Origin: Fistularia commersonii
Taxonomy: Eukaryota; Chordata; Actinopteri; Syngnathiformes; Fistulariidae
NCBI GenBank assembly: GCA_037954325.1
Contig: JBBMNZ010000007.1
Coordinates: 4,546,501-4,610,500, forward strand
DNA length: 64,000 nt
Direction: 5' to 3'
In this document: in pieces, positions 11,129 through 21,740 of the stretch
Position numbering within the stretch: the first letter of the stretch is position 1
How the letters are laid out: each line of letters starts with the position of its first letter
Notes under the pieces: generated by a model
The model's database searches: none
What the model saw: the letters and a program-made list of their open reading frames with translations, nothing else
Told to the model about the DNA's origin: nothing
Translations under genes and position numbers: made by a program

Positions 11129-11479
11129 CATGTCTGTGCGTGTGTGAGTACAGGTTTTATTTTCTGTTTTCTCATTGATCGTGACTGATGCAGGAAGCTT
11201 AAATTCATGTTTGCAGGTCTACACACACCGTGTGAGCCGTAGGGCCGCAGCAGACACGGACGTACGCAGCCGCTCATCCGGGTTTGAGTGCAGGGGCGGT
11301 TATTCATGCCGATGACAAGATAAATGCGGGCGTCCCTGACGAGCCCTCTGAAAAGCCCGCCGTCGCCGGCGCCATTATTCATCCCCCGAAAGAAGAAGCT
11401 GAGTATCTAATGACGGGCTCTCAGGACATCAAATCTGCCGCAAGAATGATGGGACTGTAAATGAGTGTACGTCCGTGTC

Positions 11480-11480
<1 letters not shown>
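10098..11480. other. CpG-rich spacer with a TA microsatellite
   Basis: No supported gene. A (TA)n tract lies at 11102-11128 and an A-rich tract at 10868-10892. A minus-strand stretch at about 10115-10195 gives a protein-like peptide (VDIYFAGVPLGWSV) after a plausible acceptor, but it lacks a clear donor. Confidence 0.4.

Positions 11481-11565
<85 letters not shown>
11481..11565 (+). repeat. Compound (TG)n(GA)n microsatellite
   Basis: About 67 bases of TG followed by about 15 bases of GA. A second copy of the same TG-then-GA arrangement occurs at 16710-16770. A (CA)n run on the same strand lies nearby at 11657-11679. Confidence 0.97.
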
Positions 11566-11784
11566 CAGATTTTGCATGCAAAATGTCTTAAGTGTCTTTT
11601 CTGTTGTATTGAAAACCCAATGGCATCCAAGTATTAGTTCGACATGAAAAAAATAACACACACACACACACACACACATCGGTAGGGTAAAACTAACCTG
11701 TCTTGTGATGGTCTAAACCCACGGTCCCTGGCTGTGGCTGTGCAACAGGGGCTTCCCCCTGGAAGAGCCACATAAGTGGACATT

Positions 11785-11789
<5 letters not shown>

Positions 11790-11823
<34 letters not shown>

Positions 11824-11825
11824 TA
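11790..11825 (+). repeat. (TA)n microsatellite
   Basis: About 36 bases of alternating TA, self-complementary and likely length-variable. Confidence 0.95.
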
Positions 11826-12237
11826 ATGAGGTCAAAATGAAACAGTCAGTAATAACCCCTTAATATTAAATTCAAACATGATGATTCCTATGGTTTTGCA
11901 GTGGGGAGGAACATGGGGGAGGGGGTCAGTCTTACAAGAAGAAACAGATAAAAGGAATTGTTGGAGCGGTAGGATTAAGTCATAACACGACGGGAATGAA
12001 GGAGCAGATTAAGCCCCCCTCCATCCGAGTATCACCGCTAATCCTAATCTGAAGGGGGTAAATAATCTCGGGGAAACGAGTCTTGTTATCCGTGTGTAAG
12101 GCCCCGATTATCTCCGGAAGACGTGGGGCCGCTCGCTTCGACGCCACGTTCCCCGTCTCGGAAAAGGAGCGGTTGGCAGCGGTCGGTTCCCGGCGAATCC
12201 CGCCGCCATCGCTGGATGCTCTGCTGGTTGACGGCTT

Positions 12238-12240
<3 letters not shown>

Positions 12241-12269
<29 letters not shown>
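12241..12269 (+). repeat. T29 homopolymer
   Basis: Twenty-nine consecutive T followed by GTTTTTTG. It produces poly-Phe or poly-Lys in overlapping frames, which should be ignored. Confidence 0.97.
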
Positions 12270-12270
<1 letters not shown>

Positions 12271-12368
12271 TTTTTTGTTTGTTAATAAAATCCCCTCCGG
12301 GGCTCTGCACAGGAAGCATGCACATGCTTATCCGCCGCGTGACACATCCATCATGTTATACAACCAGA

Positions 12369-12468
12369 GTGTGTGTGTGTGTGTGTGTTTGGGTTTATAC
12401 AGATGTATGTATGAATAATTGTATGTATGAATGTATGTAGGGGTGGTGAGCTGGTGGTGTGTGCAAAG

Positions 12469-12510
<42 letters not shown>

Positions 12511-12520
12511 ACACACACAT
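12369..12520 (+). repeat. Paired (TG)n and (CA)n microsatellites
   Basis: A TG run at 12369-12388 and a CA run at 12471-12520 lie about 80 bases apart on one strand and are complementary, so they form a potential stem-loop. The spacer contains GTATGTATGAAT-type repeats. Confidence 0.93.
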
Positions 12521-12751
12521 GGAGGGGGGATGTCCCGGAATTACTTTGTCGCTCTGGTTGTAAAAGTGGTCTGAAGTAATTAGACCAACAGCCTCCTCCT
12601 GCTAGGAAAATATGTACATACATTTACAGGAACATGTGTGTGTGTGTGTGTGTGTTGAGATGAAGGTCCCCGAGTGTGTTGTTTGTTGAGAAGTCCTCGT
12701 CCTCGGTGTGGCAGCAGAGTGAGTAGCGACACACATGCAACTACATGTATG

Positions 12752-13499
12752 TACAATATAACCCTTGTTTTTCGCGGGGGTTACGTTCAAAAAAGAACCC
12801 GTGATAGGCAAAATACGAAACCTTTATTTTTTTTTACAATTATTATACAATTAGATACTCTATTATACATTGAAAAGAAAGAACAAACCATTTTACAGGC
12901 TCAATCATTTGCGTCACAAATAAAAGTACTGTACTTGAGAAACGTTTTTTTCAACCAATAACTTCTGTACTGTACTGTCAAATAATAATTTTAATCATCA
13001 ATGTGAACAGAAGGCTTCAAATTGCGGAGATTAGCTCCGCCCACCGACACCTTATTGCTGCTGCAAAACTTATTGCCGCTGTCGTCCTCATTGTTTTTTT
13101 TCTTCCTTCTTTATGGAACGAACGGAAGAATCATTAATCCCGTAATGCCGACCTGCAGCCGCATAGCTTTTAGCTTCCCTTAGCATGTCCAGAAGTTTAA
13201 CTTTATCTGCGATAGATAGCATCTTCCGCTGCCTTTTGGGCCCTTTTGTCGGTCCAGAGCGTTTTGTCAACATTATGGGTTTTAGAGAACCGCAAGAGAA
13301 TTTGCACGTACGTAATGTAAATTCGGCAAGCTGTTTTACGTACGTGCACGTATTAAACTGCAACGTTATCGACGCACAGGTAGAGAAGAAGCGCAGTGAC
13401 TTTTTAGCCAATCGCAATGCGGAACACAATGCAACATGCAAATCCGTGAAGTAGCGAAACCGTGAGAAGTAAACCGCGTTACAGCGAGGGATCACTGTA
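12752..13499 (-). mobile_element. Tigger-like (pogo) DNA transposon, internally deleted
   Basis: The right end read on the minus strand is TACAGTGATCCCTCGCTGTA and continues ACGCGGTTT. The left end is TACAATATAACCCTTGTTTT followed by TCGCGGGGGTT. They form a diverged terminal inverted repeat next to TA, the target used by Tc1/mariner-pogo elements. The inside carries only the N-terminal part of a TIGD1-like transposase on the minus strand, and the catalytic part is gone. The element is about 748 bp, far below the length of an autonomous Tigger, so it is a non-autonomous derivative. Confidence 0.75.
13088..13273 (-). pseudogene. Tigger transposase N-terminus (psq/CENP-B-type HTH)
   Basis: Sixty-one codons from a Met at 13273. 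The peptide contains KRQRKMLSIADKVKLLDMLR, then YAAAGRHYGIN and SSVRSIKKEE, which is the helix-turn-helix that begins Tigger/TIGD1 transposases and binds the element's own ends. The frame stops just after this motif, so the CENP-B-like second HTH and the DDE catalytic domain are missing. A product could bind DNA but could not transpose. The longer open frame upstream of this Met reads into the element's subterminal sequence. Confidence 0.7.
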
Positions 13500-14364
13500 T
13501 ACATATGTGCAGTCAAAAGTGGTCTTGTTTTGAGTCAAGCTGCTTCGTGGAGCTCTGCATCCTGTTCCTACTACTGTTGAATCTCCCCAGCGCTAGCAGT
13601 ACCTTCATGGCAAACTGAAGTATAAGGTACCGTGGAGATCAGGCGGCCGTGATGGCGACCCTGGTCTCGATCCGCTTCCCACTGTCACAAAGGGGATGAG
13701 GTTTGAATCCTGAGAGAGCGAGAGATAAATGTTTAGAGGAGAAGCCCTCTGGTGGCGCTCCAGGCAGCCTAGCTTGTATTTGATCCCCCCCCCGTGGCGT
13801 CGATCTCCCAGGTGGAGACGGATCAGGAGATCCTGCATGTCTCCTGCGCTGGCGGGCGGCTTCTCTCTTGTTACGTTTTGAATAATTCAGGGCCGCTTTG
13901 TTCCTCGTCTTTCTTTAGAAAGGTAATCAAGCCCGGGCTGTAATTCGAGCGGCGGACGGATAGCGGCGGTTTTCCCCGCGGCCAGCTCCCCTTTCAGTGC
14001 GAGCAGGACACGAGGAGGCGGTGGAAGCGTTTCCATGCCTTGATGGCGGCGTTTCTGCACCGCGCGCTCGAGTCCCGACCGCAGAACCCGAGGTTGTAAC
14101 CCGCCGCGGGGCTCGTTCATGCTCGACAGTAGCTTCGCATACAGATGTAGCCCTCTGTCTGCCCTCTGCTTTCATTCCCCGCGTAATCTAGCTAGCGGTG
14201 CGATGAGCGGAGGGAACAGAGAAGAAGATGACGTTGGTGCAACCGGGTAGAAGAAGTGTGTTGACATTACGCCGTGTGTTTAATGGCCGCACAGACCGCC
14301 GCCATCTTCTGCGGAGGGTTCAGGAGTCTTGTCAGAGGCCGAAACGGGTTATAGGAGCGGGATC
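13500..14364. other. Spacer, no gene seen
   Basis: CpG-rich sequence between the two pogo-type elements, with a C9 tract near 13786-13794. No frame with recognisable domains or paired splice sites. Confidence 0.5.
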
Positions 14365-15586
14365 TACCGTATTTTTTTGGACTATAAGTCGCAGTTTTTT
14401 TCCATAGTTTTGCCGGGGGTGCGACTTATACTCTGGAGCGACTTATCTGTGAAATAATTGAGCTCTCTTGCTCTGATGTGTGTGTGTCTGTGTCTGCGTG
14501 TGTGACAGCGATCGTCACACACAAACGCCAACCAATCAAAATTCAGCGGGGGCGGGTCATGGCAGAAGTGCGTTGTGAAAAAAGAAGCTACCAGTGACTT
14601 CTGTACGTATGAAAATTGATCATTTCAACATTCGCGCTAACTTATAAAAACAACTGAGAAGGGCTGAGCAAAAATGGCAACGAAAAGAAAATCATATTCT
14701 GCAGGCAACAAGTAGTGAAATATGCAGCCGAAAACGGCGATCGAGCAGCAGAAAGAAAGTTTGAAGTTAGTGAGAAACTTGTAAGGGACTGGCGAAAAGC
14801 GGAGGTTACTCTTACTGAAATGAAGAAAACTAAAAAAGCTAATCGCAGGCTAAAAGCTAGCTAGCCACTGCTAGAGGAACGAGTTCACACATGGGTGCTT
14901 GAACAAGGTGCTGCCGGGAGAGGCTTGTCAACAGGACGGTTGCGTCTTCACACCCAGGTAGTTGCCAAGGAGATGAATAGAAATGACTTTGCGGGAGGAC
15001 CTTCCTGGTGTTACCGCTTCATGCGACGCAATCGCCTCTCTGTCAGAGCAAGGACGCCATCCTGTCGGGATCCAGAAAGGCTGGAATGATTGGAACTGCA
15101 CGTGAGGATGACTCTGACGTAAGCGACGTACCGGTAGAAGAGGAGGCGGCGCATTGTCTACCTTCAGAGTTGGAGGAGTTGTTCAGAAGTGACACCGAAG
15201 AAGAAGATTTCGTTGGATTTAGTGATCAAGAGTGACACTGATTGTTTGGTTGTAGCATGTGCTAATGCTATCGTTATTTGAATGACTCTTACCGTAATAT
15301 GTTACGTTAACATAGCCTAGCAGGCACGTTCTCAGGTCGTTGTTTTTGCGTCATATAGGCTATACTTGTTCAGCCTGTTGTTCTCTATTCGATTTTCATT
15401 TTAAATTGCCATTCAAGATGAAACCTCTATTCTCGGCGTTGGATTTTATCAAATAAATTTCCCCCCCAAAAATGCGACTTATACTCCAGCGCGACTTATA
15501 TATGTTTTTTTTTTCGTTCTTTATTATGCATTTTCGGCTGGTGCGACTTGTACTCCGGAGCGACGTATAGTCCGAAAAATACGGTA
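14365..15586 (+). mobile_element. pogo/POGK-type DNA transposon, deletion derivative, copy 1
   Basis: Near-perfect terminal inverted repeats: left TACCGTATTTTTTTGGACTA, and right (minus strand) TACCGTATTTTTCGGACTAT, both starting at a TA. Subterminal motifs GTGCGACTTATACTC...GAGCGACTTAT occur at both ends and can pair with the TIR (ACTATAAGTCGC), so each end can fold as a hairpin. The inside carries a broken transposase with a Brinker/CENP-B-type DNA-binding region. At about 1.2 kb it lacks the catalytic core. Two related elements lie at 41528-42631 and 63640 onward. Confidence 0.85.
14674..15235 (+). pseudogene. Broken pogo-type transposase (DNA-binding part and acidic tail)
   Basis: The frame starts at ATG 14674 (MATKRKSYSAG). 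A frameshift comes right after codon 13, then a second block reads YAAENGDRAAERKFEVSEKL and VRDWRK, a Brinker-type HTH. An in-frame TAG follows KANRRLKAS, and the CENP-B-type block continues with LLEERVHTWVLEQ and DFAGGPSWCYRFMRRNRLS. After ARTPSCRDPERLE the frame breaks and the sequence jumps to the acidic C-terminus (PSELEELFRSDTEEEDFVGF, ending 15235). The whole DDE catalytic domain is deleted. It cannot encode an active transposase. Confidence 0.8.
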
Positions 15587-16045
15587 TATGCCGTTTCGAT
15601 TCCAAGTCGAGAACAAAGAAGGACAAGATGGGATGGAACGTCCCGCCTGAAGGCCCAAACATGTCATTGAATGTAGTTACAAGATCCTTCCCCCCTACTC
15701 GGGTCGTACCAAATCCCGTGTTTGGAGGCGTCTCTCCGAGGTCTCACACCGCCCACACCGAAGCTAACACCACTGGCATGCTTTTGCACCATCGCCCCCC
15801 TTCAATAGCAAGCTAATGCGCCCATGCTAGGAAATTTTTGCTTCGTCCCAGGGGCTAGCACATTAGCAATTTAGCGCTACAGGAGTTAATGCTAAATCTT
15901 TAATGCTAAGCTAGATCTCACTGGCCCCGAATTACGCGCAGGGATTACGCCCGCCGTTACGGTCCGGACCAAAATCGAAACATCCGTCCTTCTCTAGGAC
16001 GGATTGGTTGGTCAATCAAGTAAATTAATTCAATTTAACACCCCC

Positions 16046-16047
<2 letters not shown>

Positions 16048-16081
<34 letters not shown>
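16048..16081 (+). repeat. (CA)n microsatellite
   Basis: About 34 bases of CA directly after a C8 run. Confidence 0.95.
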
Positions 16082-16082
<1 letters not shown>

Positions 16083-16707
16083 TCAGGTCCATTTCTCCCC
16101 CCAGCTGGAGGGGGTCGCCGCTCGGGGGGTGCCGGTCTAAGTGGGCCAAATTAACCCCCTTGATTCTCCAATCAATTTGTAGAAACTGGTAAGGGTGGAC
16201 CAGGGAAGGGAGGGTAAAACCGTCCACATCGTTTTCAACAGCGAGGGAGGAAAAAAAAAAAATGGATAATGGCGGTCCGCCGCTCTTCCTCTCCGAGCGG
16301 CGAAAGCCCCCACCGCCACCTCCCGTTGATAATTCATCATGAAACGCTCCATCCGGCGTGTTGGGTCACCGATAGCAACCCGGCGACACAGAAACGTCCC
16401 GCCGCCGCCCGTGACCTGTATAAATCACATCCCGTGGCGTATTTAAAGTGTTTTCAGCGCCATAATGAAATATTGAAACGTGGCCCCGGCGGCGCGGCGC
16501 GGCCAGGTGAGCCTGTGACGGTGACATAACGGCCCCGCAAGGAATAAATGGGATCGGCGGGGGGGCGGCGGAGCGGGGCTGAATCAGAGTCTATGCCCCC
16601 CCAAACCCCCCCAACCCACTCCGGTGTGACGGATGAGAGCCGGAAAGTGGGTCAGAACCACAGGTTGGTCGCTTGGCTGCACAACTGGGCCGAGCCACAG
16701 CGCTGTA

Positions 16708-16709
<2 letters not shown>

Positions 16710-16770
<61 letters not shown>
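16710..16770 (+). repeat. Compound (TG)n(GA)n microsatellite
   Basis: About 50 bases of TG followed by a short GA run, with the same arrangement as the tract at 11481-11565. Confidence 0.96.
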
Positions 16771-16771
<1 letters not shown>

Positions 16772-17535
16772 TTTCCCCTCAGTCAAATCACCTTTCAGGC
16801 TCTGGGGATTCTTTTTTCCATTTCCAGTCTTCAACTTTTTTTTTTCCAGGATTTGTTTATTTATGTATTGTATTTATTTATTTATTCTGGTTATTGAACT
16901 CCCTCGACTGCGGGATGCGTGTGTGTGGGGGGGGTTCTGGTTAGCCATCACTCAGGGAAACATGACAGCACCGAACTTAAATAACAATAAAAAGGTGTAA
17001 AATGAAGGGGGTCATTATTCAATGGCAGCTCTATTAGTTAGTTTTATAGCTGATTGATTACCGCTTTACCACCTCGCGACTTAAACTGTTTCCAACTTGC
17101 GGGGAAATCCTTTCAGTAAACAGATCATTTAATAACAACAATGATTAGAATTGACCTAAAAATCCTCTTTGTTAAAAATATGAAAGATAAATCCATGATA
17201 TATGGATGTTTTTGAGAGCTTAATAGGAAAAAACAAGGGTATTAAATATATCAGTATCAGTATAATTCAGTATTATGTTACATCAACATGACATGTCGGT
17301 GGAGATCCTCAGGTCCTGGTGAATTCTTGTTTAAATCTTCTCGTCACGGCAACCGGACTTTCACCCTTCATCCGAGCGGCTTTTTCATTTCTGAGAACTG
17401 AGGAGGCGAGAATATTTCGACAAGAATCAATATGACACTTTCTGCTCTGTGAAAAGATACATTTACTGCACGTCCGGTGGTTTTAGAAATACTCGTTTAA
17501 GGGTGAAAATGAATGAATATTCAGATCAAGAGTGT

Positions 17536-17538
<3 letters not shown>

Positions 17539-17573
<35 letters not shown>
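17539..17573 (+). repeat. (CA)n microsatellite
   Basis: About 35 bases of perfect CA. Confidence 0.96.
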
Positions 17574-17577
<4 letters not shown>

Positions 17578-18270
17578 TGTTATCGAAGGGGAGCTATGGT
17601 GCATTAGCGTGTTAGCGGTGTTAGCTTCGATGAAGGCGCCGCGAAACAGACGTCTTGAACCTTCCAAAGCTGCCCCGACATCCCATCATAATCTGCCACG
17701 GAGGGCCGTCTCCAGCTCTAACGACACGGTCGCCGCGACACCGGAGACGTGTCACCGTGACAACCGGACCCCTCACATCACGACCGTTTCCTCCCAGCTT
17801 CGTTCCCGCCAGGCTAAAATAAGAAGAAAAAGGGAAATTCGAAAAGGAAAAGAAATAAGTCCGTCTTTTCCCTTTCCGCGCACGTGCCATAAAGGCCCGT
17901 CGTCGATCGGGGCCTGTCGCGGGTGAATGGTGGCGGGATTAATCTTCTTATCCGCGCGATTGCGTCCGCTGATTAACCCCAGGATTAAGGAGGCAGCTCC
18001 TGACGCACGTCTCAGCCGAGGAGCCGCCAAGCACTTCCCGTCAGGGGACTTAAGCGCTCCGGCGCCCCTTGAATTTACTCCGCTAATCGCCGAGTTAAAA
18101 AGATGCCCTCCCCCTCTCCTCCCCTACCCACCGGTCCGATCTTGCGGGGGGACGGTGGAACCGGAGAAGTAATCCAAGCGTGTCGTGGCACTCGGCTTGA
18201 AATTTCCCCGAATTTCAACCCCCCCAACTCCATCCACACCGTTGTTTTAGTCAAATCGATTATCTGTCGA

Positions 18271-18700
18271 TACAAAATAAATAAAGGTGCGTGTATGAAG
18301 TGGAGTTTAAGCCACACGATTTATTTATTTTGGTTACTTTATTCTATTTTTGTATTGGTTGAGAAATCCAGGCTGTGGCTCAGAGGTTAGGGTTAGTTCA
18401 GAAATCTTGGCTTAAACTCAGGAATCATAGCTCTTGTTAAGGAATCCTGGCTTTAGCTCAGGAATCTTAGTTCTAGTTCAGGAATCCAGGATTAAGTTCA
18501 GGAATCCAGGCTTTACACAGGAATCCCCTATTTGGTTGCGAAATCCTGAGTTCAGTTCACAAAGCCTGGATTTAGGTCAGCAATCCTGACTTCTGTTCAC
18601 AAATCCTGGATTTCGGTCAGGAATTCTGGCTTAGGTTCAGAAATCCGGACCTTAGTTCAGAAATTCTGACCTCAGGAATCCTGTCTTTAGTTATCAAATT
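18271..18700 (+). repeat. Decayed ~20-bp minisatellite, array A, with inverted lead-in
   Basis: From about 18366 the sequence is built of diverged copies of TTCAGGAATCCTGGCTTTAG (monomer about 20 bp). The unit order (ATCATAGCTCT, GGATTAAGTTCAGG, TTTACACAGG, AAATCCGGACC) matches array B at 21741-22790, so the two arrays are duplicates. The lead-in at 18274-18315 (GGTGCGTGTATGAAGTGGAG, then TTTAAGCCAC) is present in array B as the reverse complement, whereas the flank TTTATTTATTTTGGTTACTT has the same orientation in both. Confidence 0.88.
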
Positions 18701-18916
18701 ATCCGAGGCGATTATTGAATACACCGGATGTTATTTTTTTCCGACCCTCCCGTCCTGGAGGATCAGTAAATCCATCCTTACATCCTGGTGCCGAGCTGAT
18801 CGGTGAGTCAGAGTGCCGATGAGGCAAACCAGAGGTGAAGCCTCGGTGGAAGGGGGAGGGTCCGTGACCCCGCCGACACTCCTCAACGTGCTTGCTCCGC
18901 ATCCTGAGTCTGACAG

Positions 18917-18926
18917 GTGTGTGTGT

Positions 18927-18961
<35 letters not shown>

Positions 18962-19253
18962 CGGAGGTGTTGCTTCGCTGCCCGTTTGCGTTTGTGCAGG
19001 CGACGGCGGGTCAGCGGCTGCAGGGCATCGGTTTGACGCCAGGAGGACCTAAATGTAACACTAAGAGGATTCAACGTGAGCACGGGTGTGTGTTTGTTTT
19101 GCTGTGTCCTCTTAGATGTGTGTATGTGTGTGTGTGTGTGTGTTGTGAAGGTGATGGAGGGTCCACTCCAGCATGAAGGCAGCAGGAAATGCATCACTCT
19201 AAGTAACAGAGCTAAGACTTGGCAGCGAGGAAAGGAAAGGGTTGGCGAGCCTT

Positions 19254-19289
<36 letters not shown>

Positions 19290-19311
19290 TGTGCGTGTGT
19301 GTGTGTGTGTG
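18917..19311 (+). repeat. Cluster of (TG)n microsatellites
   Basis: TG runs at about 18917-18960, 19119-19142 and 19257-19311, the last with CG interruptions. Overlapping frames give poly-Cys-Val and should be ignored. Confidence 0.93.
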
Positions 19312-19467
19312 GTTCGTGGGCGGACAAATACATCACACGCTGAATCCTCAGACAGAAAGCTTTACATCACATTAGCGGAGAGCGAGCCAGAGGTGGACGC
19401 GACGGTCTCCTCCTGCCCAGTAAGGGGCATCGGCGAGGGAGGGGGCAGAAGGGGAAGCGGCAGGGGT

Positions 19468-19630
19468 TTAACCGCGGGCGCGAACCGCCGTGCGCGCCTC
19501 CTCTTTCACATCTCCGTTTCCGCACCACGGAGGCGACTGCGTGGGTTCGACAGCTCTGAAGTCCTCTAAGGTCGGCCCGGTGCCGTAGGCGTTCTCCAGT
19601 CGGGCCAGGATGTTCGGGAAGCCGATTTTT
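19468..19630 (-). CDS. Possible coding exon of an unidentified gene
   Basis: On the minus strand the acceptor-like CTCCGGCTCTCTTTCAG ends at 19631 and is followed by an open frame. Its first part reads KIGFPNILARLENAYGTGP and then TLEDFRAVEP, which looks protein-like. The remainder to the stop at 19468 (Arg/Ala-rich) looks like spacer, and no convincing donor was found to end an exon. I do not recognise the family. A chance frame is quite possible. Confidence 0.2.
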
Positions 19631-19699
19631 CTGAAAGAGAGCCGGAGAACGTCTTTCACCCGCTTCCCGTCAAGATACATCGAAGACGATACTGATATT

Positions 19700-20840
19700 C
19701 GGGTGTCAGAAAGAAATGGCGATGAATCCCCGTTTAAGTTTGGTATCTTACAAACACGTTAGCACAGAAATGGATCACAGGAAGCGCAGCGGAACCCCGA
19801 GTTATGAGCTACATTTGTTCCGTGTTTGAGTTCGTAACTCGATTTGTTCGTACGTCTAATTAATTTCCCCATTAAAAGGAAATTAAACGCTATTAATTCG
19901 CCCCCAAGCTCCCCGAAAACCGAATCAATTTTTTTTCCCGTGTTTTTAAAACACAAAATAGAAATACATAATGATGGAGGATGTAAGGAAATAAACACAC
20001 TTTTATTAAGTGTGTTTACCGTGAAGATCGGATAAAGCGGCCAGCGGCAACGGGAGGAGGACGGGGACGTTTTTTATTCGGCGCTCCATCGCTTAACTCA
20101 CTCGCTACACGCTTCCTGCTAAATGTAACTCGCACATTATGCTAAACTTTATCTCTAAACTTTGAACTTGCAACCTTGAACCTGCAACTTGGAAACTTTT
20201 ATTCTAATCATTTCCCAGGAGGTCGTGTTTCTCTTCATGGTCCTAAAGTCAAAGGCGTCACAGCTCAATATTTTTCAAAACGTCCAGCTCGTCCACAGAA
20301 TCACGCGTTACGACCTTTCCGGTCGTCTTATTGAGGTTGTCGTGGCGTTTCGTTAACGTCGCTGTGGCGTTGAATGGTTGAATCGTCCCTCCGCTCCCTT
20401 TCAAAACATTTCCACCACTCAGCGCAGGCGAATTGTGAAATGTGAGGTATAATAAAGGTGCAATAAACTATGACTTCTGCTCTTTTAAGAGATATAAAGC
20501 CCATGTTTTATCACCGGCGCCGAGTCACCGGTCGAGGGAGTCGCTCGCACAGACGAAGCGGAAGGCATTTTTAGCGCTTATTCGTCACCTTCATCCCGAT
20601 GCCGTCTTTTTTTTGTTGTTGTTGTGAGAGGCGCTGAACGAATGAAGGAATGGGAGGAGACTGCATCTGTGAAGTGAATCGATCGTATAATCCAGGTGTG
20701 TGCGATTAAAAGTAAAACGTACCGAGGGGCGTTTAAGGTCCCGCTTGAAAAGACCGTTCGCCTTCAAGTGAATTTGGACGTCGCTTGTCGGGGAGAAAAC
20801 CAAAGAAAGGAGGCGGAGCAAAAACCGCAGTGCATCATAC
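19700..20840. other. Spacer, no gene seen
   Basis: Mixed sequence with no recognisable exon, transposon end or long repeat. Confidence 0.5.
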
Positions 20841-21121
20841 GAACCAGAAAGTAAACAAATGAACCAGGAAGTAAACAAATGAGCCAGGAAGTAAACAAAT
20901 GGACCAGGAAGTAAAAAAAATGAACCAGGGAGTAAACAAATGAACCAGGAAGTAAAAAAATGAACCAGGAAGTAAACAAATGGACCAGGAAGTAAACAAA
21001 TGGACCAGGAAGTAAACAAATGAGCCAGGAAGTAAACAAATGGACCAGGAAGTAAAAGAATGAACCAGGAAGTAAACAAATGAACCAGGAAGTAAACAAA
21101 TGAACCAGGAAGTAAACAACT
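20841..21121 (+). repeat. 20-bp minisatellite, 14 units
   Basis: Fourteen head-to-tail copies of GAACCAGGAAGTAAACAAAT with few changes (GAACC/GGACC/GAGCC; one unit has an extra A). The unit length is a nearly constant 20 bp. Two long minus-strand frames are translations of this array and repeat a Phe/Leu-rich unit (FTSWFICLLPGS-like) that imitates a membrane protein. They are not a gene. Confidence 0.97.
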
Positions 21122-21740
21122 GATGAAAGAATGATGGTATGATGATAATGATGGTAAAACAAACATGTGTTTCCGTGACGCCACAAATCAGTTTCTTGAC
21201 ACCTCCCAGATCCTCTTTCTCCTTAGTTCATAAACCTATCCTTGAAACGTAGATCGTTTTTCCAAAACCCTCCTCCTCCTCGTCTTCTTCCTCCAACCCC
21301 TTCTCCTTCTCTTCGTCGTCTTTTTTTTTTTGTTTTGTTTTGTTTTTCAAAGCCGTACCGTCGAAGCAGGTGTTTAAAAGGCGGTTGTTCGGAAAAAAAA
21401 ATACGGCGTCTCTCGGGATCCGATGGGGGTAACGATGATAAGGGAGAATTTTATTTCAAAATAAAGGGCACCCTTTTTCTAAGGGCTTTTTATTTTGTGA
21501 GAGTCACCGCGGGAACTTTCCCTGGGAAGCAGGAAGACATCTGAAACCCAACATCTCCCTGCGCCGTCTCCCACCTTCAAACGCCGCCAAAATAATTGAA
21601 AGAGGGCGCCTCTGAGGACAGATCATCAAATCTTCTTCTTCCTCTTCTTCTTTCCCTGTTGGGCTGAGGATGGCCCTGGCAGCCTGCGCCGCAAACGGCG
21701 GTTCAAGAAGCAGCTAAAGTGCTGCTAATACATGCAGGTG

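Larger units (their letters stand above)
15587..18270. other. CpG-rich spacer with microsatellites, no gene seen
   Basis: No exon is supported. An AT-richer stretch lies at about 17000-17280. Frames across 16004-16227 and 16548-17000 only translate CA/TG repeats and neighbouring spacer. Confidence 0.5.

Noticed and set aside
20591..21186. Long minus-strand frames (up to 197 codons) looking like a repetitive membrane protein
   Set aside because: They are translations of the 20-bp minisatellite at 20841-21121. All three frames give similar hydrophobic repeats because a 20-bp unit cycles through the frames.
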